From: Streptomyces sp. CB01249
Lineage (GTDB): Bacteria; Actinomycetota; Actinomycetes; Streptomycetales; Streptomycetaceae
Direction: 5' to 3'
Length of the DNA stretch: 64,000 nt
Assembly (NCBI RefSeq): GCF_001905735.1
Contig: NZ_LISW01000003.1
Coordinates: 62,341-126,340, forward strand
The notes under the pieces were generated by a model that saw only the letters and a program-made list of their open reading frames with translations, had not been told where the DNA came from and searched no databases. Positions 57,350 to 64,000 of this stretch are shown here, piece after piece. Numbering within the stretch: position 1 is the first letter of the stretch; every line of letters begins with the position of its first letter. The position numbers and the translations under genes were made by a program.

Positions 57350-59206
57350 TCAGCCGGCCATGGCCGCCACGATGCGAGGCAGCAGTACGGCGTTGGCGCC
57401 GTCGAGGGACACCCTCACCGGCTGCTGCCTGCCCCGCTCACGGATCCACACCAGGCCGTCCGCGACCTCGACGTCTGTGATCGACCGCCAGTCGGCCTCC
57501 ATCACCCCGCGCAGCGTGAGCCCGCCGCGGTGCACGCTCATCTCGCCGATGGTGAACGAGCCACCGCGCCGGATCAGGTCGAGCCGCTCCGCGAGCAACC
57601 GCGGTTCGAGGACCCGCTGCGCGAACTCGACCAGGGCCAGCCACCCTTCGGGGGCCTCGGCCCTCTTGCCGTTCTTGCTCCACATCAGATTTCGCAGGCC
57701 CCTGAGTGAGTCCCCGTATCTGCCCACGCCGAACGTGTACGTATGGGTGTACGTGGAGGGGACCAGGAAGCCCTGGTGTCTGGTCCGCGAGACGGGATAG
57801 CGGACCCACTCGATCTCCTCCCAGGCCAGCGAGTCACTGCCGTACGTGATCCGCTGCCGGTCGGCGACCACGTGTGTCGTCCAGCCGACCCGACTGTCCA
57901 CGAAGGGGCGCTCGGGGACCTCCTGACGTAGGGGCGCGGATGGCGGAGGCGCCGTGCGCGGGGTGGCCGTGCTCGGGGTGGCCGTGCTCGGGGTGGCCGT
58001 GCTCGGGGTGGCCGTGCTCGGGGTGGCCGTGCTCGGGGTGGCCGTGCGCCGGCCGTTCGCCCCGGCATGGGCCCGCAGCCATGCCGGCACCCCGGCCCGC
58101 GGATACGCGGCGAGGTCGTTGCGGTAGTGCGAGGGTGCGAGCAACTGCCCGTCGGGGAGCCGCTCGTCGCCGTAGTCGTACTGGGTGGAGACCTCCGCCC
58201 GGCCGTCGGGCCCCTTGATGACGGCGACGATCAGACGCAGCCACGGTCCGGCCGGCATGGCGGCCGCGAGGTGGCGCTGGCGGCGTACGAGGAGGGCTAT
58301 CTGCTCCGGCACCCGCGCCTCCACGGGCCGTTCGTTCTCCCAGAAGCACAGATCGGCCGTCTCGGCGGAGACCGCGCAGGAGAACGCCGCCACCATGCGC
58401 TCCCACCGCGGTGGCCCGCACAGCGCCAGTTGGCGGGCGATCTCGTCGGTCAGCGCGGTCACGCGGGCCGCCGTCACGTCCTCGGGCGGGGTACCGACGA
58501 CGGTGAAGCCGGCGACCGCGCCCGGCTGCCCCGGGCGGGCGTCGAGGCGCTCGAACTCCGCCTTGAGGTCGTTCATGAACGCCTCCTCGGCGGGCGGGCG
58601 CCGTACGAAGGCCTCCTCCCCGGTGAACAGGGCCTCGGCCTGTCCGGGCGGGATCGCGGAGGTGACCTCCTTGACGCGCCCCGTGTCACCGACCAGGAAC
58701 ACCGAACGGCCGACGGGCATGTCGAGGAAGGCCAGCGGATCGCTGTCATCGACGTCGACGGGCGCGTACACGCTCCAGCCCGCGGCGAACCGATCCGCCA
58801 CCAGGCCCCGGGTCGGGTAGTCCAGGCCGCCGGTGGCGATGTGCTCCTGAACCAGGGAGATGGCGCGCCGTTCGTCGATGCGTCCGACCGCACCCGGCTG
58901 CGGGGCCCTGCCCAGCGGATGGCCCGGGTCCGCCCCGCCCGGGCCCGGGTAGTGGTGGGTGAGCTCGAACCACAGGCGCATCTCGTCGGCGGTCACCGCG
59001 TCGGTCCCGGGGCTCACGGCGTCCCAGGTGCCTTCGGGATCGCGGGCGTAGAGCCCGACGGACTCCCCCTGGGAGACGGTCACGTAGTCGCAGGCGTGGA
59101 GATCCCCGTACGCGGCGACCATGGCGAGCGAGGGCGCGGCGGGGCGCTCCTCGCGGGCGATCTCCCTGCCGGCCGGGTCCGTCGCGGCCAGTACATGACG
59201 GCTCAT
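57350..59206 (-). CDS. large hypothetical protein with STATP repeats
   Basis: 618 aa from ATG 59206 (AGGAAG upstream). The N-terminal 390 residues form a soluble domain of mixed composition with no recognised motif. A pentapeptide repeat (STATP, six 15-bp copies at 57960-58049) then links to a C-terminal domain (TPFVDSR, WTTHVVADRQRITYGSDSLAW, GFLVPSTYTHTYTFGVGRYG) that looks like a PH-like fold. Function unknown. Confidence 0.6.
   Translation of the reverse strand: MSRHVLAATDPAGREIAREERPAAPSLAMVAAYGDLHACDYVTVSQGESVGLYARDPEGTWDAVSPGTDAVTADEMRLWFELTHHYPGPGGADPGHPLGRAPQPGAVGRIDERRAISLVQEHIATGGLDYPTRGLVADRFAAGWSVYAPVDVDDSDPLAFLDMPVGRSVFLVGDTGRVKEVTSAIPPGQAEALFTGEEAFVRRPPAEEAFMNDLKAEFERLDARPGQPGAVAGFTVVGTPPEDVTAARVTALTDEIARQLALCGPPRWERMVAAFSCAVSAETADLCFWENERPVEARVPEQIALLVRRQRHLAAAMPAGPWLRLIVAVIKGPDGRAEVSTQYDYGDERLPDGQLLAPSHYRNDLAAYPRAGVPAWLRAHAGANGRRTATPSTATPSTATPSTATPSTATPSTATPRTAPPPSAPLRQEVPERPFVDSRVGWTTHVVADRQRITYGSDSLAWEEIEWVRYPVSRTRHQGFLVPSTYTHTYTFGVGRYGDSLRGLRNLMWSKNGKRAEAPEGWLALVEFAQRVLEPRLLAERLDLIRRGGSFTIGEMSVHRGGLTLRGVMEADWRSITDVEVADGLVWIRERGRQQPVRVSLDGANAVLLPRIVAAMAG
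57960..58049. repeat. six tandem 15-bp repeats encoding STATP
   Basis: Unit GGGGTGGCCGTGCTC is repeated five times exactly from 57960, followed by one variant copy (ending GCGC). On the minus strand it codes STATP. It will be prone to length changes by slippage. Confidence 0.8.
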
Positions 59207-59304
59207 CAGCACCACTTCCTCGCAGACGTGGGGCATGACCGTAGCCCAAGGCGACCGTCAGGGTGAAGAAGGGACCCGTCCCCGGGCCGCCGTCAACCGC
59301 GTAC

Positions 59305-59331
59305 GGGCCGACGGTGCGCCACCGTCGGCCC
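59305..59331 (-). terminator. terminator downstream of glnA2
   Basis: GGGCCGACGGTG (59305-59316) pairs with its inverse (59320-59331) with a 3-nt loop, 19 nt after the glnA2 stop. Confidence 0.75.
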
Positions 59332-59349
59332 GCAACAACGTATAGCGGC

Positions 59350-60711
59350 CTACAACACCGGCAGCAGCGCCTTCAGTTCGAACGCCGTGACCTCGCTGCG
59401 GTACTCCTCCCACTCCCGCTTCTTGTTGCGGAGGAAGAAGTCGAAGACGTGCTCGCCCAGGGTCTCCGCGACCAGTTCGCTCTTCTCCATCAGGGAGATC
59501 GCCTCGCCCAGGTTCTGCGGGAGCGGTTCGATGCCCATCGCGCGGCGTTCCGCGTCGGAGAGGGCCCAGACGTCGTCGTCGGCGCCGGCCGGGAGTTCGT
59601 AGCCTTCCTCGATGCCCTTGAGGCCGGCGGCGAGGAGGACCGCGTACGTCAGGTACGGGTTGGCGCCGGAGTCGATGGAGCGGACCTCGACGCGGGCCGA
59701 GCCGGTCTTGCCGGGCTTGTACATCGGGACGCGGATGAGCGCGGAGCGGTTGTTGTGGCCCCAGCAGATGTACGAGGGGGCCTCGCCGCCGGCGCCCGCG
59801 GCGCGGGAGGAGCCGCCCCAGATGCGCTTGTAGGAGTTGACCCACTGGTTGGTGACGGCGGAGATCTCCGCGGCGTGGCGCAGCAGGCCCGCGATGAAGG
59901 AGCGGCCGACCTTGGACAGCTGGTACTCCGCGCCGGACTCGTAGAACGCGTTGCGGTCGCCCTCGAAGAGGGAGAGGTGGGTGTGCATGCCCGAGCCGGG
60001 GTACTCCGAGAACGGCTTCGGCATGAACGTGGCCTGCACGCCCTGCTCCAGCGCCACCTGCTTCATGACCAGGCGGAAGGTCATGATGTTGTCGGCGGTG
60101 GAGAGCGCGTCCGCGTACCGGAGGTCGATCTCCTGCTGGCCCGGCGCGCCCTCGTGGTGGCTGAACTCGACCGAGATGCCCATGGATTCGAGCATCGTGA
60201 TCGCCTGGCGGCGGAAGTCCATGCCGACGTTCTGCGGGGTGTGGTCGAAGTAGCCGGAGCTGTCGGCCGGGGTGGGCCGGGTGCCGTCGACCGGCTTGTC
60301 CTTCAGCAGGAAGAACTCGATCTCCGGGTGGGTGTAGAAGGTGAAGCCCAGGTCCGAGGTCTTGGCCAGGATGCGCTTGAGCACGAAGCGCGGGTCCGCG
60401 AAGGACGGTGAGCCGTCCGGCATGAGGATGTCGCAGAACATCCGGGCCGTGCCCGGCGCCTCCGCGCGCCACGGCAGGATCTGGAACGTCCCCGGATCCG
60501 GCTTGGCGATCATGTCCGACTCGTAGACGCGCGCGAAGCCCTCGATCGCGGAGCCGTCGAAGCCGATGCCCTCGTCAAACGCCTGCTCAAGCTCCGCCGG
60601 AGCGACGGCCACGGACTTGAGGTAACCGAGCACATCGGTGAACCACAGCCGTACGAACCGGATGTCGCGCTCCTCAAGGGTCCTGAGGACGAATTCCTGC
60701 TGCTTGTCCAT
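59350..60711 (-). CDS. glnA2: GlnA2-type glutamine synthetase-like, gamma-glutamylpolyamine synthetase
   Basis: 453 aa. The start MDKQQEFVLRTLEERDIRF and the GS signatures GIGFDGSAIEG, FTFYTHPEIEFF, EFSHHEGAPGQQE and VKQVALEQGVQATFMPKP match GlnA2 rather than glnA of streptomycetes, whose N terminus and length differ (about 469 aa). In S. coelicolor the homologue is reported to ligate glutamate to polyamines such as putrescine rather than make glutamine. The ATG at 60711 has AAGGA 7 nt upstream. The adenylylation Tyr region of GSI is not evident. It lies near glnE and glnII, in the nitrogen part of the window. Confidence 0.85.
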   Translation of the reverse strand: MDKQQEFVLRTLEERDIRFVRLWFTDVLGYLKSVAVAPAELEQAFDEGIGFDGSAIEGFARVYESDMIAKPDPGTFQILPWRAEAPGTARMFCDILMPDGSPSFADPRFVLKRILAKTSDLGFTFYTHPEIEFFLLKDKPVDGTRPTPADSSGYFDHTPQNVGMDFRRQAITMLESMGISVEFSHHEGAPGQQEIDLRYADALSTADNIMTFRLVMKQVALEQGVQATFMPKPFSEYPGSGMHTHLSLFEGDRNAFYESGAEYQLSKVGRSFIAGLLRHAAEISAVTNQWVNSYKRIWGGSSRAAGAGGEAPSYICWGHNNRSALIRVPMYKPGKTGSARVEVRSIDSGANPYLTYAVLLAAGLKGIEEGYELPAGADDDVWALSDAERRAMGIEPLPQNLGEAISLMEKSELVAETLGEHVFDFFLRNKKREWEEYRSEVTAFELKALLPVL

Positions 60712-60937
60712 AGCCACATCCTTGCAGTTCAGACGGTCCGTGCTCCACCTCCCGGGGCTGGGGAGAGACTCCAGTATCACGACCCCGGATTTCCCCCAGA
60801 TTACGCACCCGACGTGACATGGAGCACGCGGCCACCCACTACGATCAGCGGCCGTGGTGTGCGCGGGCGGGAAGCGCCCCGTCACCCACCCGGAGCCGCC
60901 CGGTCCCCGTCCCCTTCGCAGAAGGACCACACACCAC

Positions 60938-61624
60938 ATGAGCTACGACCGCAGGGCCCGAATAGAGCAGATGCGCAACGCCGACCGCGCGCGGGACCGG
61001 CGCAACCGGATCCTCGCCGTGAGCCTCGGCGCCGTCGTCGTCGCGGGGCTCGTCGCCTTCGGTTCGTACACGATCCTCGACAAGTCGGACTCCGACGGTT
61101 CGGACAGTTCACTGACCGCCGACGGGAAGGGCGGTACGCCCTCCGCCGGGGAGACGGACGAGAACCTGGCCACCGGGCCGATCAAGGGCGAGAAGTCCTG
61201 GGACGCGAAGAAGCTCAGCCGCAACCATGTGACCGACGCCGTCGACTACCCCATGAAGCCCCCGGTCGGCGGGGACCACAACCCGGTCTGGATGAACTGC
61301 GACGGCGAGGTCTACAAGAAGGCCGTCCCGGATGTGAACGCCGTGCACGCCCTGGAGCACGGTTCGGTCTGGGTGACGTACACCGACGACGCCCCCGCCG
61401 CCGACGTGGCGAAGCTCGCCGACCGGGTCTCGAAGACGCCGTACTCGCTCATGAGCCCCTACAAGGACCAGGCCGGGGCCATCATGCTGAGCGCCTGGGG
61501 CAAGCAGGTCACCGTCGACGGGGCGGACGACCCGCGCGTGGCGCAGTTCTTCGCGCATTACGTGCAGGGCCCGCAGACCCCCGAGCCGGGCGCCGCCTGC
61601 ACGGGCGGCCTCGACGGGGAGTGA
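60938..61624 (+). CDS. DUF3105 membrane-anchored protein
   Basis: 228 aa from ATG 60938 with GAAGGA upstream. One N-terminal TM helix (RILAVSLGAVVVAGLVAFGSYTI, about 23-45) and an extracytoplasmic domain of the DUF3105 type: HVTDAVDYPMKPPVGGDHNPVWMNCDGEVY, HALEHGSVWVTY and AIMLSAWGKQVTVDG. His and Cys residues (HALEHG, MNCDG) may bind metal. It is divergent from glnA2. Function unknown. Confidence 0.8.
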   Translation: MSYDRRARIEQMRNADRARDRRNRILAVSLGAVVVAGLVAFGSYTILDKSDSDGSDSSLTADGKGGTPSAGETDENLATGPIKGEKSWDAKKLSRNHVTDAVDYPMKPPVGGDHNPVWMNCDGEVYKKAVPDVNAVHALEHGSVWVTYTDDAPAADVAKLADRVSKTPYSLMSPYKDQAGAIMLSAWGKQVTVDGADDPRVAQFFAHYVQGPQTPEPGAACTGGLDGE

Positions 61625-61780
61625 GCCGGGCCGCCCAGGCGGCATGTCCGGAAAGTTCCCTCGTGCCGTAAATGCACCCGAATGGGCTATAGCGGTCGCG
61701 TCCCCCGAACGGGCCCATGACGATGGGTTCGCTCGGGGATGTACGTACGGCTGCCCCTCGGTACGCAGGAGGAATCCCCC

Positions 61781-62215
61781 ATGACCACCGCCAAGGACAT
61801 CATGCACACCGGCGCCACCTGGATTCCGGCGCACGAGACCCTCGACCGTGCCGCCCAGCTGATGCGCGAGCACCACGTGGGCGCGCTGCCCATCTCGGCC
61901 AGCGGCGAGGAGGACCGGATGATCGGCATCCTCACGGACCGCGACATCGTGGTCGGCTGCGTGGCGGAGGGGCGGGATCCGGCCAAGGTCACCGCGGGCG
62001 ACCTCGCCCAGGGCACGCCGCGCTGGATCGACGCGGACGCGGACGTGGAAGCGGTGCTGGAGGAGATGCAGAGCCACCAGATCCGCCGGCTCCCGGTCAT
62101 CGAGAACAAGAAGCTGGTCGGCATGATCAGCGAGGCGGATCTCGCCCGGCACCTCTCCGACGACCAGATCGCCGACTGGGCGGAGCAGGTCTACTCGCGG
62201 ACCGCCGCCGGGTGA
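61781..62215 (+). CDS. CBS-pair domain protein
   Basis: 144 aa with two CBS repeats. First: DIMHTGATWIPAHETLDRAAQLMREHHVGALPI ... IGILTDRDIVV. Second: DADADVEAVLEEMQSHQIRRLPVIENKKLVGMISEADL. CBS pairs bind adenosine nucleotides and regulate other proteins or sense energy state. The ATG at 61781 has GGAGGAA upstream. The target is unknown. Confidence 0.9.
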   Translation: MTTAKDIMHTGATWIPAHETLDRAAQLMREHHVGALPISASGEEDRMIGILTDRDIVVGCVAEGRDPAKVTAGDLAQGTPRWIDADADVEAVLEEMQSHQIRRLPVIENKKLVGMISEADLARHLSDDQIADWAEQVYSRTAAG

Positions 62216-62274
62216 CCGGGCGGGCGCATCGTCCTTTCGCACGGCCCGCCGGGACATCGCGTCAGTCAGACGAT

Positions 62275-62280
62275 TAGAGT
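62275..62280 (+). promoter_or_regulatory. -10 box of a leaderless promoter (nadE)
   Basis: TAGAGT ends 7 nt before the GTG start at 62288; there is no ribosome site. Confidence 0.5.
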
Positions 62281-62287
62281 GGGGCGC

Positions 62288-64000
62288 GTGCCTCAACTAC
62301 GCCTCGCACTGAATCAGATCGACTCGACCGTCGGCGACCTCGCCGGCAACGCCGAGGCGATCGTCCACTGGACCCGGCACTCCGCCGAACAGGGCGCCCA
62401 CTTCGTGGCGTTCCCCGAGATGGTGCTGACCGGCTACCCCGTCGAGGACCTGGCCCTGCGGTCGTCCTTCGTCGAGGCGTCGCGTGCGGCGCTGCGCGCG
62501 CTCGCCGCCCGCCTCGACGCGGAGGGCTTCGGGGAGATCCCGGTCCTCGTCGGCTATCTCGACCGCTCGGAGTTCGCGGCGGAGCGCTACGGCCAGCCGG
62601 CCGGGTCCCCGCGCAACGCCGCAGCCGTGCTGCACCGCGGCGGGATCGCGCTGAACTTCGCCAAGCACCACCTGCCGAACTACGGCGTCTTCGACGAGTT
62701 CCGGTACTTCGTGCCGGGCGACTCGATGCCGGTCGTACGGGTGCACGGCGTCGACGTCGCCCTCGCGATCTGCGAGGACCTGTGGCAGGACGGCGGCCGC
62801 GTCCCGGCCGCGCGCGCCGCCGGGGCCGGGCTGCTGCTGTCGGTCAACGCCTCGCCGTACGAGCGGGACAAGGACGACACCCGGCTGGAACTGGTCCGCA
62901 AGCGGGCCCGTGAGGCCGGCTGCACGACCGCGTACCTCGCGATGATCGGCGGCCAGGACGAGCTGGTCTTCGACGGCGACTCGATCGTGGTCGACCGGGA
63001 GGGCGAGGTCATCGCCCGCGCCCCGCAGTTCGCCGAGGGCAGCGTGATCCTGGACCTGGACCTGCCCGCCGCCCCGGCCGAGGCGCCGTCCGGCGTGGTC
63101 GCCGACGGGCTGCGGATCGACCACGTGGTCCTCTCCGAGGAGCCGCTGCCGCCGTACGAGGCGGAGCTGGCCGGGGGGTACGCGGACCGGCTGGACGACG
63201 ACGAGGAGCTGTACACGGCCCTCGTGGTGGGCCTGCGGGCCTACGCCGCGAAGAACGGCTTCAACAGCGTGCTCATCGGGCTCTCCGGCGGGATCGACTC
63301 GGCGCTCGTCGCCGCGATCGCCTGCGACGCGCTCGGTGCGCAGCAGGTGTACGGGGTGTCGATGCCGTCCAAGTACTCCTCGGACCACTCGAAGGGCGAC
63401 GCGGCCGAGCTGGCGCGGCGCACCGGGCTCAACTTCCGGACCGTGCCGATCGAGCCGATGTTCGACGCGTACATGGGTTCGCTGGGGCTCACCGGGCTCG
63501 CGGAGGAGAACCTCCAGTCGCGGCTGCGCGGCACGATGCTGATGGCCATCTCCAACCAGGAGGGCCAGATCGTGCTGGCCCCCGGCAACAAGTCGGAGCT
63601 GGCCGTCGGGTACTCGACGCTGTACGGGGACTCCGTCGGGGCGTACGGGCCGATCAAGGACGTGTACAAGACCTCGGTGTTCCGGCTGGCGAAGTGGCGC
63701 AACCGGGCCGCCGAGGAGCGCGGGCAGACCCCGCCGATCCCGGAGGCGTCCATCACGAAGCCGCCGAGCGCCGAGCTGCGGCCGGGGCAGGTGGACACGG
63801 ACTCGCTGCCGGACTACGACGTGCTCGACCGCATCCTCGAGCTGTACGTGGACCGGGACCAGGGGCTCGAAGCGATCGTCGCGGCCGGGTTCGACCGGGC
63901 GCTGGTGGCGAAGACGCTGCGGATGGTGGATACGGCGGAGTACAAGCGGCGGCAGTATCCGCCGGGCACGAAGATCTCGCCGAAGGGGTTCGGGAAGGAC
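62288..64000 (+). CDS. nadE: NAD+ synthase, glutamine-hydrolysing (partial, 3' end outside the window)
   Basis: 571 codons are visible without a stop, so the gene continues. N-terminal nitrilase-type glutaminase: AFPEMVLTGYP (Glu44), FAKHHLPNYG (Lys126) and ICEDLWQDG (Cys162). C-terminal synthetase: IGLSGGIDSALVAAIA (ATP-pyrophosphatase loop about 333), and LAPGNKSELAVGYSTLYGD. It converts deamido-NAD to NAD with ATP and glutamine nitrogen. It starts at GTG from a leaderless promoter and lies after the CBS gene. Confidence 0.93.
   Translation, partial: MPQLRLALNQIDSTVGDLAGNAEAIVHWTRHSAEQGAHFVAFPEMVLTGYPVEDLALRSSFVEASRAALRALAARLDAEGFGEIPVLVGYLDRSEFAAERYGQPAGSPRNAAAVLHRGGIALNFAKHHLPNYGVFDEFRYFVPGDSMPVVRVHGVDVALAICEDLWQDGGRVPAARAAGAGLLLSVNASPYERDKDDTRLELVRKRAREAGCTTAYLAMIGGQDELVFDGDSIVVDREGEVIARAPQFAEGSVILDLDLPAAPAEAPSGVVADGLRIDHVVLSEEPLPPYEAELAGGYADRLDDDEELYTALVVGLRAYAAKNGFNSVLIGLSGGIDSALVAAIACDALGAQQVYGVSMPSKYSSDHSKGDAAELARRTGLNFRTVPIEPMFDAYMGSLGLTGLAEENLQSRLRGTMLMAISNQEGQIVLAPGNKSELAVGYSTLYGDSVGAYGPIKDVYKTSVFRLAKWRNRAAEERGQTPPIPEASITKPPSAELRPGQVDTDSLPDYDVLDRILELYVDRDQGLEAIVAAGFDRALVAKTLRMVDTAEYKRRQYPPGTKISPKGFGKD

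Noticed and set aside
57960..58049. Tandem 15-bp repeats as a possible CRISPR array
   Set aside because: The units are directly adjacent with no spacers and code in frame for STATP.
59350..60711. Reading this gene as the main glutamine synthetase glnA
   Set aside because: The N terminus and length match GlnA2 instead of the 469-aa glnA, and the usual glnA start sequence is absent.

Overview
The window is high-GC actinobacterial DNA and almost certainly a Streptomyces chromosome. Third codon positions are strongly G/C, and GTG and TTG starts occur. Several genes have a -10 box only 6 to 8 nt before the start codon. The gene order glnII, amylase/pullulanase, maltose operon, malR, glnE, glnA2 and nadE matches the conserved core that I recall around SCO2210 to SCO2241 of S. 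coelicolor. No rRNA, tRNA or CRISPR array was seen.

Layout. 1-13.7 kb: a broken alpha/beta hydrolase with a divergent MarR regulator, a Gfo/Idh/MocA oxidoreductase, an XRE regulator with a SnoaL-like protein, glnII behind a full GlnR box, an OmpR-type regulator behind a small leader ORF, an MMPL transporter, a histidine kinase/response regulator pair, a secreted alpha-L-fucosidase, and a MarR/AhpD-like pair with a palindromic operator. 13.7-22.6 kb: a membrane protein with a sigma-like N terminus, a di-iron protein plus ferredoxin-type reductase and TetR regulator, a Tat-exported beta-propeller-like protein, a CHMI-like tautomerase, an NB-ARC ATPase, and a 164-bp palindromic MITE-like element. 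22.6-38.6 kb: alpha-glucan utilisation, with a giant two-catalytic-domain pullulanase, a secreted alpha-amylase, malEFG, aglA, a second LacI regulator and malR. CTTGCAA-type motifs in the amylase and malE control regions suggest common control. 38.7-48 kb: a PAP2 protein, glnE, a PrmC-like methyltransferase behind an unusual leader, a LuxR/ATPase regulator and an HTH protein. 48-57 kb: an accessory stretch. 57-64 kb: a repeat-bearing unknown protein, glnA2, a DUF3105 protein, a CBS protein and nadE, which runs off the window.

Nitrogen metabolism is the second core theme. GlnII and its GlnR box, GlnE (adenylyltransferase for type I glutamine synthetase) and GlnA2 (a GS-like enzyme reported to gamma-glutamylate polyamines) lie around the sugar cluster.

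The most unusual items are in or near the accessory stretch. (1) The gene at 51904-52695 encodes what reads as two histone folds in one chain: the first half resembles eukaryotic H2A and the second resembles H2B/H4. (2) Two separate genes, a PrmC-like methyltransferase and an alpha/beta hydrolase, share the same leader layout: a strong Shine-Dalgarno, a tiny ORF reading M-x-x-V-x-T-x-V-L-P (one copy starts with ATT), and two mutually exclusive RNA pairings, the second of which would mask the gene's start region. (3) A NUDIX plus GntR pair with repeated CTCAT/ATGAG operators looks like the leftover Pif/KorSA immunity and repressor module of a pSAM2-type integrative element. (4) A YdcF-family gene has lost its middle. 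All homology statements come from reading motifs by eye; no search was run.
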